From the NCBI GenBank assembly GCA_035512195.1, contig DATKEK010000280.1, positions 1-19,851 on the forward strand: 19,851 nt of DNA. Direction: 5' to 3'. The translations under genes and the position numbers were made by a program. Source of the DNA: DATKEK01 sp035512195 (GTDB taxonomy: Bacteria; Pseudomonadota; Gammaproteobacteria; Burkholderiales; Eutrophovitaceae). Below the pieces are notes generated by a model. The model had not been told where the DNA came from and made no database searches. It saw only the letters and a list, made by a program, of their open reading frames with translations. Below are positions 7,894 to 14,964 of the stretch, piece after piece (the stretch's first letter is position 1; every line of letters starts with the position of its first letter).

Positions 7894-8903
7894 TGCAATC
7901 AGTGCAGGAACCCGGCCGCATCGCATCCGGCCTGCTTGCCCTGGCCGTGCATGTGGTGTTCTTTGGTCTCCTGGTTGTCGGCATCAGCTGGCAGAAGCAG
8001 ACGCCGGGACCGGTATTCGTCGATCTCTGGCAACAGCTGCCGGAGCCGCCTGCGCCTGTGCCCGCGCCGCGGCCGGCACCGAAGCCGCCCGAGCCAACGC
8101 CCGCGCCGCCGCAACCGAAGCCTGCGCCGCCCCCGCCGAAGGAAGAGGCGCCACCGCAGCCGAGTCGCGCCGAGATCGAGCTCAGGGAGCGCGAACGCAA
8201 GCAGCGCGAAGAGGAGCAGCGATGGCAGGCGGAGCAACAGCGGCAGGAACGGGTGCGGCAGGAGGAAATCCGCAGGCAGGAACTCGCGCGACAGCAGCAG
8301 CTGAAGGAGCTGGAAGAGGCAAAGCGCAAGCTGGAAGAAGAGCGGACACGCATCGAGGCGGAACGGCGGCGCCAGGAGGAGTTGGCAAAACTGCAGGAAG
8401 ACGTGCGCAAGCAGGAGCAGGCGCGCGCGACCGATCAACTGCGGCGCGAGGAGGAGGCGCGGCGGCTGGCGGCGGAGGCAGAGCAACGCAGGCACGAGGA
8501 GGAGGTGCTGCGGCGGCAACAGGAAGCGCTACGGGTGCAACAGGCAGCGGCAGAAGCGCAGCGCCGCGCCGAGCAGGAACGGCAGCAGGCTGCGGCCGCG
8601 GCACGCGCGCAGCAACAGAGCCTGATCGACGACTACAGGGCGCGGATCTCGGCGACAATCCGCGGCCGCGTGCATGTGCCGCCCGACATGCAAGGCAACC
8701 CGCAGGCGGTCTACCGGGTCACAGTGTTGCCGGGCGGCGACGTGCTGGAGGTGAGTCTGGTGCGTTCGAGCGGCGTGCCGGCTTATGATGCGGCGGTAGA
8801 GCGCGCGATCCATGCCGCCCAGCCGCTGCCGGTGCCGGAAGATCCGAACCTGTTCCAGCAGCACTTCCGGCAGCTGACGCTGAACTTCAGACCGAGAGAG
8901 TAG
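7893..8903 (+). CDS. tolA: Cell-envelope integrity protein TolA
   Basis: TolA spans the periplasm from the TolQR motor to Pal and TolB. The 336-residue protein has an N-terminal anchor helix (about 11-31) and a proline-rich segment at about 50-90 with many PAP and KPP units. A long E/R/Q/K-rich helical domain follows (about 92-240). The C-terminal TonB-like domain (about 242-336) contains the strand VYRVTVLPGGDVLEVSLVRSSG and ends with LNFRP. The rod is rich in glutamine and arginine rather than the Ala-Lys-rich repeats of E. coli. The rod-coding DNA is purine-rich and creates long antisense frames, which I regard as by-products. The start overlaps the tolR stop by one base. Confidence 0.95.
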   Translation: MQSVQEPGRIASGLLALAVHVVFFGLLVVGISWQKQTPGPVFVDLWQQLPEPPAPVPAPRPAPKPPEPTPAPPQPKPAPPPPKEEAPPQPSRAEIELRERERKQREEEQRWQAEQQRQERVRQEEIRRQELARQQQLKELEEAKRKLEEERTRIEAERRRQEELAKLQEDVRKQEQARATDQLRREEEARRLAAEAEQRRHEEEVLRRQQEALRVQQAAAEAQRRAEQERQQAAAAARAQQQSLIDDYRARISATIRGRVHVPPDMQGNPQAVYRVTVLPGGDVLEVSLVRSSGVPAYDAAVERAIHAAQPLPVPEDPNLFQQHFRQLTLNFRPRE

Positions 8904-8910
8904 GGGAAAG

Positions 8911-10212
8911 ATGACGAAATTTCCGAGCATGATTTCCGCAGTGTCGTTGGCGTTTGCATTGACTGCCGCAAGCGTGCCGGCACGCGCGCAGTTGAGCATC
9001 GAGATTGTCGGCGGCGGCGCCAGCCAGATCCCGATCACCGTGCTGCCGCTGGCCGGCGAGGACCGTTACACGCAGAAGATCAGCGAGATCGTCTCGGCCG
9101 ATCTGCAGCGCAGCGGACTGTTCCGCCTGGGAGGGGTGGGCGCCGCGCGCCCTTTCCCGAGCGACACCAGCGAGGTCGATTACCGCCACTGGAGAAACGA
9201 AGGCGCACAGACGCTGGTCATTGGCCGCGTGCTCGATCGTCCGGACGGCAGTGTGGAAGTGCGCTTCCGCGTGCTCGACATCGGCAGACAGACGCAGCTG
9301 CTGGGGTATTCGTTCAACATCGCGGTGCCGCAGCTGCGCATCACCGCGCACAAGATCGCCGACCTGATCTACGAGAAGCTGACCGGCGATGTCGGCGTGT
9401 TTGCGACCAAGATTGCCTATGTGGTGAAGAGCGGCGAAGTCTTCGAACTGCAGGTGGCGGACGCCGACGGTTACAACCCGCAGGTGGTGCACCGATACCG
9501 CGAGCCGATCATTTCGCCGCAATGGTCGCCGGACGGCATGCGCATTGCTTACGTGTCGTTCGAGCAGAAGAAGCCAATCGTGTATGTACTGAATGTGTTC
9601 GACGGTACTCGCCGGGTAGTGGCGAGCTTCGAAGGCTCGAATTCGGCGCCTGCGTGGTCGCCCGACGGGCGTCGTCTGGCGGTGACGCTCACCAAGGACG
9701 GCAGTTCGCAGATCTACCTGATGAATGCGGACGGCACCGGTCTGACGCGCCTGACCTACAGCCAGTCGATCGACACCGAGCCGAATTTTTCACCTGACGG
9801 ACGACACATTCTGTTCACGTCCGACCGGGCGGGCAGCCCGCAGATCTATCGCGCGCGCATCGACGGTGTCGGCGAGCCCGAACGGGTGACTTTCGGGGGC
9901 GGTTACAACGTGACCCCCCGGCATACGCCGGACGGGAAAGCCTTCGTCTTCGTTACCCGCACCGAGGGACGCTTCAATGTCGCGATCCAGAACATCGCGA
10001 GCAGACAGGTGCAGATTCTGACTGCAGGTCAGATGGATCAGTCGCCGACGGTCGCGCCGAACGGCAAGATGATCCTCTACGCTTCCGAGACCAGGGGGCG
10101 TGGTATATTAGCCGCCGTCTCGAGCGATGGGCGGATCAAGCAACGCATTACCGCGCAGGCTGGCGATATTCGCGAACCGACGTGGGGACCGCTTACGAAC
10201 AATCGCCGATAA
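8911..10212 (+). CDS. tolB: Tol-Pal system periplasmic protein TolB
   Basis: TolB is a periplasmic beta-propeller protein that binds Pal and TolA. The 433-residue precursor has a signal peptide cut after A26 (VPARA|QLSIEIV). The amino-terminal alpha/beta domain runs to about residue 150. A six-bladed propeller follows, with repeats such as SPQWSPDGMRIAY, PAWSPDGRRLAV, PNFSPDGRHILFTSDR, PRHTPDGKAFVF and PTVAPNGKMILYAS. Length and architecture are normal. ATG 8911 follows GGGGAAAG, seven bases after the tolA stop. The opening QLSIEIVGGGASQIPITV resembles betaproteobacterial TolB proteins, which supports the taxonomic guess. Confidence 0.97.
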   Translation: MTKFPSMISAVSLAFALTAASVPARAQLSIEIVGGGASQIPITVLPLAGEDRYTQKISEIVSADLQRSGLFRLGGVGAARPFPSDTSEVDYRHWRNEGAQTLVIGRVLDRPDGSVEVRFRVLDIGRQTQLLGYSFNIAVPQLRITAHKIADLIYEKLTGDVGVFATKIAYVVKSGEVFELQVADADGYNPQVVHRYREPIISPQWSPDGMRIAYVSFEQKKPIVYVLNVFDGTRRVVASFEGSNSAPAWSPDGRRLAVTLTKDGSSQIYLMNADGTGLTRLTYSQSIDTEPNFSPDGRHILFTSDRAGSPQIYRARIDGVGEPERVTFGGGYNVTPRHTPDGKAFVFVTRTEGRFNVAIQNIASRQVQILTAGQMDQSPTVAPNGKMILYASETRGRGILAAVSSDGRIKQRITAQAGDIREPTWGPLTNNRR

Positions 10213-10224
10213 GGAGTCATCGCA

Positions 10225-10911
10225 ATGAAGAATGCAGTGCTCGCGTTGTGTCTGAGTTTTTTTCTGGCGGCATGCGCAAGTCAGGGACAGAGAGCGGAAA
10301 TAGAGCAGCGCGATCTGTTCGACCAGCAGCAGCAGGAGCAGCAGCGGGAACTCGCGCGCCAGGCCGAGGAAGAGCGACAGGCGCAGATTCTGCAGGAGCA
10401 GGAGGAACTGCGGCGCCAGTTGGAAGAGCAGCAACGCCGACAGCAGGAACAGGCGCGAGCGCAGGAAGAACAGCCGGTCATCCAGCCGATCACCGGCGCC
10501 GGTGAGAGCGAAGCACGTCTGGCGAGCGATCCATGGACCCAGCTTCGAGACCCGTCGCCGGGCAATCCGTTGAGCCAGCGCAGCATCTACTACGAGTTCG
10601 ACCGCTATGACATCAGCGATCAGTACATGCCCCTGGTTGAAGCGCACGCCAGGTTTCTGATGCAACATCCCGAGTTGAAAGTTGTGGTGCAGGGCAACTG
10701 CGACGATCGCGGCAGCCGCGAGTACAACCTCGCGCTGGGCCAGCGCCGCGCCGAAAGCGTGAAACGGGCGATGGTTCTGCTCGGGGTAAACGATCGCCAG
10801 GTCGAATCGGTGAGCTTCGGCGCCGAGAAGCCGGTTGCCCACGGAACCGATGAGGCCAGCTGGGCGCAGAACCGCCGCAGCGATATCGTCTATCTCAACG
10901 AGCCGGAGTGA
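10225..10911 (+). CDS. pal: Peptidoglycan-associated lipoprotein Pal with inserted coiled coil
   Basis: Pal is an outer-membrane lipoprotein whose OmpA-like domain grips peptidoglycan and cycles between TolB and the wall. The lipobox is L-A-A-C with acylated C17. The OmpA domain covers about 118-228, with IYYEFDRYDI, the binding loop NCDDRGSREYN (158-168) and LGQRRAESVK. Two oddities are visible. First, residues 22-82 form a Q/E/R-rich helical stretch without proline, probably a coiled coil like the TolA rod; E. coli Pal (173 residues) has only a short linker here. Second, the loop usually written N-T-D-E-R-G is N-C-D-D-R-G. The binding Asp and the RRA arginine are kept. RBS TAAGGAG overlaps the tolB stop. 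Confidence 0.95.
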   Translation: MKNAVLALCLSFFLAACASQGQRAEIEQRDLFDQQQQEQQRELARQAEEERQAQILQEQEELRRQLEEQQRRQQEQARAQEEQPVIQPITGAGESEARLASDPWTQLRDPSPGNPLSQRSIYYEFDRYDISDQYMPLVEAHARFLMQHPELKVVVQGNCDDRGSREYNLALGQRRAESVKRAMVLLGVNDRQVESVSFGAEKPVAHGTDEASWAQNRRSDIVYLNEPE

Positions 10912-10920
10912 AAGCCGCCG

Positions 10921-10965
10921 CGGGGCGAGCGCGGTCTCGCCGCGCGAGCGGCGTCGCGAGCCCCG
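10921..10965 (+). other. Stable hairpin between pal and cpoB
   Basis: CGGGGC (10921-10926) pairs with GCCCCG (10960-10965). Inside, GCCGC and GCGGC (10939-10943 and 10948-10952) pair around the tetraloop GCGA, which is a GNRA loop. Further GCGCG/CGCG pairing is possible between the two helices. No T run follows, so it is not a classical terminator. It may protect the 3' end of the tol-pal message or adjust cpoB expression relative to pal. Confidence 0.5.
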
Positions 10966-10987
10966 TAGACGTAAACGGAGGTCCGCG

Positions 10988-12148
10988 ATGATCAAGCAGG
11001 TCACCCACCGAGTACTCTTCCCGAACAGCCTGGCGCGGCAGCGGTTGCTGCCGCGCCAGGCGTTGCTGTTGCTCGCGGCCGTGCTGGCCGCGCCTGCCGC
11101 GGCAGCGGTGGATCAGGAAGCGCGGGTGCAGCTCTCGCGCCAGCAGACGCAGCTCGCGCAGATCCAGAACCGGGTGGAGTCGATCGACACCTGGCGTGTT
11201 TCACTGCAGGATGAGAGCGCTGCGCTGAAGGTGCGCTACGACGGGTTGCATGAAGTGCAACGCGAGCTGAATGCCCAATTTCTCAACATTCACGACCAGC
11301 ATACGAACATGCTCGCCGAGTGGAGCGCGCTGCGCAGCGGGCACGAGAACGTCGAGGCCCAGCTCGCCAACATGCTGGTTCAGGTGCAGACCCTGGCGCA
11401 GGGTTCGCAGCAGACCGAGTTGCGCATCGCGCAGGTCGAGGGTCCGATCGGCGGTCGCGGCGCACTGCAGCTGATGAACCAGGTCGATGCGCTGAATGCC
11501 GAGATCAACAAGTTGCGCGGACAGGTGGAGGTGCTGGCGAACAATGTCGAGAACGCGCAGAAGCGCCAGACCCAAATGTACCTCGATCTGGACACGCGCA
11601 TGCGGCGTATCGAGCAGCAGGGCACCGCAGCCACGCACAAGCAGAGCGATGAAGCCATCGTCGCTCTGGAAGAGCGCGTCAGGAAACTGGAACAGACAGC
11701 CGCGACTCTCGCGGCTATTCCGGCGCCGGTGTCTGCCACGGCGGTGCCTTCGCCGCCTCCCGTATCCGCGACCGGAGATCCGCAGCGTGCCTATGAGGCG
11801 GCGCTGAACGCCTACCGGGTCGCCGATTACCAGGGCGCGATTGCGCAGTTCGAGGCGATCGTGCGCAACCACCCGCAGCATGCGCTTGCCCCGAACGCGC
11901 AATACTGGATCGGCGACGCCTACTTCCAGTTGCGCGATTACCGTTCCTCGATAGAAGCGCAGAGGCGGCTGATTACGCTTTATCCGGACAGCGCAAAGGT
12001 GCCGGACGCAATGTTGAATATCGGCAGTTCGGAGCTCGGGTTGGGAGAAGCTGCTGCCGCGCGCCGTTCCTGGGAGGAGCTGGTTGCACGCTATCCGACT
12101 TCCGAATCGGCCGGAAAAGCACGCGACCGGCTCGCCCGGCTGCGCTAA
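10988..12148 (+). CDS. cpoB: Cell-division coordinator CpoB (YbgF), long form
   Basis: CpoB is a periplasmic TPR protein that links Tol-Pal with peptidoglycan synthesis during constriction. The 386-residue precursor has a signal peptide with an unusually long basic n-region, ending near A40. A long coiled-coil region (about 42-245) rich in Q, E and heptad leucines follows, then a Pro/Ala linker, and three TPR-like repeats from about 268: AYEAALNAYRVADYQGAI, APNAQYWIGDAYFQLRDY and PDAMLNIGSSELGLGEA. The E. coli protein has about 263 residues with a much shorter coiled coil, so the N-terminal part is enlarged here. ATG 10988 is preceded by GGAGGT; the frame is open further upstream but lacks such a site. 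Confidence 0.93.
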   Translation: MIKQVTHRVLFPNSLARQRLLPRQALLLLAAVLAAPAAAAVDQEARVQLSRQQTQLAQIQNRVESIDTWRVSLQDESAALKVRYDGLHEVQRELNAQFLNIHDQHTNMLAEWSALRSGHENVEAQLANMLVQVQTLAQGSQQTELRIAQVEGPIGGRGALQLMNQVDALNAEINKLRGQVEVLANNVENAQKRQTQMYLDLDTRMRRIEQQGTAATHKQSDEAIVALEERVRKLEQTAATLAAIPAPVSATAVPSPPPVSATGDPQRAYEAALNAYRVADYQGAIAQFEAIVRNHPQHALAPNAQYWIGDAYFQLRDYRSSIEAQRRLITLYPDSAKVPDAMLNIGSSELGLGEAAAARRSWEELVARYPTSESAGKARDRLARLR

Positions 12149-12155
12149 CCGGCAC

Positions 12156-12845
12156 ATGACGCGCACCGTGACGCCGGCACCGGTGCGAGGCGCGGAATCA
12201 CGCACGGCGACCCTGCGGATTACAGAGATTTTCTTTTCTCTGCAGGGAGAAACCAGCCGCGCCGGATTGCCGACGGCGTTCATCAGGCTCACCGGCTGCC
12301 CGCTGCGCTGCGGATATTGCGATACCGCTTACGCCTTCCATGGCGGACGCAGTGTCTCGATACCGGAAGTGCTCGAGGAAGTCCGTCGGTATTCGCCGCG
12401 TTATGTCACCGTCACCGGGGGTGAGCCGCTCGCACAGCGCGGCTGCCTTGAGCTGCTGTCGCTGCTGTGCCAAGCAGACTACTCGGTCTCTCTCGAAACC
12501 AGCGGCGCGCTCGATATCTCCGCCGTCGATGCACGCGTATCGCGCATCGTCGACATCAAGACGCCGGGCTCCGGCGAGGTGGAGCGGAATCTCTGGACGA
12601 ACGTCGAGCATCTGCGGTCGACCGACGAAGTCAAGTTCGTGATCTGCAATGAGGCGGACTACGAGTGGTCGCGGCGACGTCTGGTCGAGCATCGGCTGGA
12701 CGCGAGATGCGCGGTGCTGTTTTCGCCCTCGCACGATCAGTTGCCTGCGCGCACGCTGGCGGACTGGGTGCTTCGCGACCGACTGCCGGTGCGTCTGCAG
12801 ATCCAGCTGCACAAGGCGCTCTGGGGCAGCGAACCTGGCCGCTGA
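12156..12845 (+). CDS. queE: 7-carboxy-7-deazaguanine synthase QueE
   Basis: QueE is a radical-SAM enzyme that converts 6-carboxy-tetrahydropterin to 7-carboxy-7-deazaguanine on the route to preQ0 and queuosine. The 229-residue protein has the iron-sulfur cluster motif C48-x3-C52-x2-C55 (GCPLRCGYCDTAYAF). It also has the SAM-binding GGEP at 88-91 and the substrate loop FSLQGET at the front. ATG 12156 lies seven bases after the cpoB stop without a clear Shine-Dalgarno; the first 18 or so residues are not conserved, so a later start is possible. It is followed by queC, its pathway partner, after 33 bases. Confidence 0.95.
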   Translation: MTRTVTPAPVRGAESRTATLRITEIFFSLQGETSRAGLPTAFIRLTGCPLRCGYCDTAYAFHGGRSVSIPEVLEEVRRYSPRYVTVTGGEPLAQRGCLELLSLLCQADYSVSLETSGALDISAVDARVSRIVDIKTPGSGEVERNLWTNVEHLRSTDEVKFVICNEADYEWSRRRLVEHRLDARCAVLFSPSHDQLPARTLADWVLRDRLPVRLQIQLHKALWGSEPGR

Positions 12846-12878
12846 GTCCGGCCGCTGCCCGGATCGCGCCGGCATCGA

Positions 12879-13562
12879 ATGAATAAGGCCGTAGTACTGG
12901 TATCGGGCGGACTGGACTCCGCCACCGTGCTGGCGCTGGCGCGTCAGGACGGCTTCGCCTGCTATGCGCTTTCCATCGACTATGGGCAGCGGCACCGGGT
13001 CGAGCTCGAGTCCGCGAAACACGTCGCACAGGCGCTCGGCGCCATCGAACACAAGACGCTGTCGATCGATCTGCGTGCGTTCGGAGGATCCGCGCTGACC
13101 GACGATTCGATTGCCGTGCCGACCGAAACTTCCGCGGGGATTCCCGTCACCTACGTACCCGCCCGCAACACCATCATGCTGTCGCTCGCGCTTGCCTGGG
13201 CGGAGGTTCTTGGCAGCAGCGACATCTACATCGGCGCGAACGCGGTCGATTACTCCGGTTATCCGGACTGCCGTCCGGAGTATCTGCGGGCTTTCGAAGG
13301 CATGGCGAATCTGGCGACAAGGGCTGCGCTGGGAGGTGCGCGGCTCGCCGTGCATGCGCCGCTGGTGAATCTGACCAAGGCCGAGATCATTCGTGCCGGG
13401 GTGGCTGCCGGCGTCGACTACTCGGTTACCGTTTCCTGTTACCAGCCGGACGACGACGCGCGCGCATGCGGGCGCTGCGACGCGTGCCGGCTGCGCAGCA
13501 GGGGCTTCAAGCAGTCCGGGGTGGCCGATCCGACGAGATACTTTCATAACCCGGCGCTCTAG
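12879..13562 (+). CDS. queC: 7-cyano-7-deazaguanine (preQ0) synthase QueC
   Basis: QueC is an ATP-dependent ligase that turns the carboxylate made by QueE, plus ammonia, into the nitrile of preQ0. The 227-residue protein has the PP-loop SGGLDS at 9-14, the block YVPARNTIMLSLALAWAE, and the zinc site C187, C197, C200, C203 (ARACGRCDAC), with the same spacing as in E. coli. Length is normal. It ends the queEC pair. No Shine-Dalgarno is evident before ATG 12879, which suggests coupling to queE. Confidence 0.97.
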   Translation: MNKAVVLVSGGLDSATVLALARQDGFACYALSIDYGQRHRVELESAKHVAQALGAIEHKTLSIDLRAFGGSALTDDSIAVPTETSAGIPVTYVPARNTIMLSLALAWAEVLGSSDIYIGANAVDYSGYPDCRPEYLRAFEGMANLATRAALGGARLAVHAPLVNLTKAEIIRAGVAAGVDYSVTVSCYQPDDDARACGRCDACRLRSRGFKQSGVADPTRYFHNPAL

Positions 13563-13600
13563 GCTTATTTCGCCGGGATCGACGACAGTCTGGCGCGAAC

Positions 13601-13609
13601 TGCTAGAAT
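13601..13609 (+). promoter_or_regulatory. Probable extended -10 promoter for the YeeE-like gene
   Basis: TGCTAGAAT at 13601-13609 is an extended -10 element like that before yebC, again without a clear -35. It lies in the 74-base gap after queC and would give a leader of about 20 bases to ATG 13637. It suggests that the transporter is transcribed separately from the queuosine genes. Confidence 0.5.
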
Positions 13610-13636
13610 TTTTTCCCTTGCATCGTTTCCATCCTG

Positions 13637-14749
13637 ATGGAAGATCCCGCACAACTCTCCGCGCTCGTCGTCCTTCTCGGCTTGCTTACCGGCACGGTAT
13701 TCGGTGCAATCGTGCACAAGACCGGCTTCTGCGCGATGGGTGCGGTCTCCGATGTGGTCAACATGGGTCACTGGTCGCGCATGCGCATGTGGCTGCTGTC
13801 AATCGCGGTCGCCATTCTGGGCGTCGCCATGCTGGCATCCGCGGGGATGCTCGATCCCGGGAGATCGTTCTACACCGGCGAACGACTCACATGGCTGTCT
13901 TGCATTGTCGGCGGCCTGCTGTTCGGAGTCGGCATGACGCTCGCCTCCGGTTGCGGCAGCAGGAACCTGGTGCGTCTCGGCGGCGGCAATCTGAAGTCGT
14001 TGCTGGTCGTACTAATGCTGGCGATTGCCGCATACATGACCATGAAGGGCGCGCTTGCGCCGTTGCGCGTGCATTTGCTCGATTCTGTCTCGGTGTATCT
14101 GCCGAACGGCCAGGACCTGCCACGGCTGCTCGCCGGCGGATTCGGGATGGATCTCGCTGTCGCCCGCTGGGGCGCGGCCCTCCTGTTCGCCGGTGGGATG
14201 CTGGTGTTCGTGTTCAAGGACAGCACGTTTCGCCGCGATCGGAACGGACTGCTTGGCGGGCTGGTGGTGGGCGCGATGATCGTCGCCGGCTGGTACGCTA
14301 CCGGAGTGGTCGGCTACCTGGAGGAACACCCCGACACGCTGGAGCAGGCATTCCTCGCGACCAACAGCCGTCGTCCGGAATCGCTGACCTATGTCGGGCC
14401 GGTAGCCTACACGCTGGAACTCGGGCTGCTGTGGACGGATGCTTCGTTGCGCATGACGTTCGGAATCGCAGCGATGCTCGGCACGCTTGCAGGATCGTTT
14501 GTTTATGCGCTGTTCAGCGGCAACCTGCGCTGGGAAGGCTTTACTTCGGCTGCCGACATGCGAAACCACATCGCCGGCGGCTTTCTCATGGGTTTCGGCG
14601 GGGTCGTTGGCCTGGGCTGTACCATCGGGCAGGGCATCACCGGGTTCTCCACTCTGGCGCTGGGTTCGATCCTGGTGTTTTTGTCGATCATCGTGGGCGC
14701 GGCGCTCACCATGAAATGGCAGTACTGGCGCATGCTGCGCGAAAGCTGA
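13637..14749 (+). CDS. YeeE/YedE (TsuA-type) sulfur-compound transporter
   Basis: This 370-residue inner-membrane protein has nine or more hydrophobic helices and belongs to the YeeE/YedE (DUF395) family, of which TsuA imports thiosulfate. Family signs are three cysteine-containing motifs at internal pseudo-repeats: KTGFCAMG (C32), ASGCGSRN (C106) and GLGCTIGQG (C328). In the thiosulfate channel such cysteines pass the substrate through the membrane. Thiosulfate as substrate is therefore likely but not proven; selenium-linked YedE relatives exist. The usual partner, a TusA/YeeD-type sulfur carrier, is not next to it. It sits between queC and tRNA-Lys, where related genomes have nothing. ATG 13637 has no visible Shine-Dalgarno, but the hydrophobic helix starts soon after. 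Confidence 0.88.
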   Translation: MEDPAQLSALVVLLGLLTGTVFGAIVHKTGFCAMGAVSDVVNMGHWSRMRMWLLSIAVAILGVAMLASAGMLDPGRSFYTGERLTWLSCIVGGLLFGVGMTLASGCGSRNLVRLGGGNLKSLLVVLMLAIAAYMTMKGALAPLRVHLLDSVSVYLPNGQDLPRLLAGGFGMDLAVARWGAALLFAGGMLVFVFKDSTFRRDRNGLLGGLVVGAMIVAGWYATGVVGYLEEHPDTLEQAFLATNSRRPESLTYVGPVAYTLELGLLWTDASLRMTFGIAAMLGTLAGSFVYALFSGNLRWEGFTSAADMRNHIAGGFLMGFGGVVGLGCTIGQGITGFSTLALGSILVFLSIIVGAALTMKWQYWRMLRES

Positions 14750-14760
14750 TGGCGGTTTGG

Positions 14761-14790
14761 TTGACCCGGGTTCCCGCCGACGGATAAAAT
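14761..14790 (+). promoter_or_regulatory. Promoter of tRNA-Lys with GC-rich discriminator
   Basis: TTGACC (14761-14766) and TAAAAT (14785-14790) are 18 bases apart, and the tRNA starts 13 bases after the -10. The bases right after the -10 are GCGCGC, the GC-rich discriminator typical of stable-RNA promoters under stringent (ppGpp) control. This is the best two-box promoter in the window. Confidence 0.75.
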
Positions 14791-14802
14791 GCGCGCTTTT
14801 TC

Positions 14803-14878
14803 GGGCGGTTAGCTCAGCTGGTAGAGCAGCGGACTTTTAATCCGTTGGTCGGGGGTTCGAATCCCCCACCGCCTACCA
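14803..14878 (+). tRNA. tRNA-Lys (anticodon TTT), CCA encoded
   Basis: The 76-base sequence folds as a full cloverleaf. The D-arm carries AGCTCAGCTGGTAGAG. The anticodon loop is CTTTTAA with TTT at 14836-14838. The T-arm is GGGGG-TTCGAAT-CCCCC. The discriminator is A, and CCA is encoded at 14876-14878. It matches the E. coli tRNA-Lys pattern closely. The acceptor stem is GGGCGGT against ACCGCCT, so the first pair is G1-U72 rather than G-C, and 27-43 is also G-U. Its position after queC is conserved in related genomes. Terminator and promoter flank it closely, so it is a monocistronic transcript. Confidence 0.97.
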
Positions 14879-14885
14879 ACATATG

Positions 14886-14919
14886 CGAAGGGCCGGCAAA
14901 GCGCCGGCCCTTTCGTTTT
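14886..14919 (+). terminator. Intrinsic terminator of tRNA-Lys
   Basis: GGGCCGGC (14890-14897) and GCCGGCCC (14903-14910) form a perfect 8-bp stem around AAAGC. CGAA before it pairs with TTTCG after it, with one bulge. TTTCGTTTT follows. It lies 11 bases beyond the CCA end of the tRNA. Confidence 0.85.
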
Positions 14920-14964
14920 GGTTTTGGCCGAAGGACTTGCATCGAGGCCGGGTCGCGCACCCCT

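Noticed and set aside
8041..8620. Short repeats in tolA that might suggest a tandem-repeat locus
   Set aside because: They are degenerate codon-level repeats of the proline-rich and helical rod, normal for TolA.
7826..8788. Long plus and minus open frames overlapping tolA, of Ala/Gly/Arg-rich or Leu/Arg-rich composition
   Set aside because: They are shadows of the purine-rich, repetitive TolA rod and proline region; no start signals or known motifs.
10108..11004. Minus-strand open frame of 298 codons opposite pal
   Set aside because: Produced by the Q/E/R-rich Pal coil read backwards; pal itself is certain.
12198..13652. Open frame of 484 codons on the minus strand opposite queE and queC
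   Set aside because: It mirrors two certain genes with intact catalytic motifs; composition is arginine/glutamine/histidine-rich, as expected of an antisense frame in GC-rich DNA.
13393..14787. Plus-strand open frame of 464 codons overlapping queC and the YeeE-like gene
   Set aside because: Arg/Gly/His-rich composition and two well supported genes in another frame.
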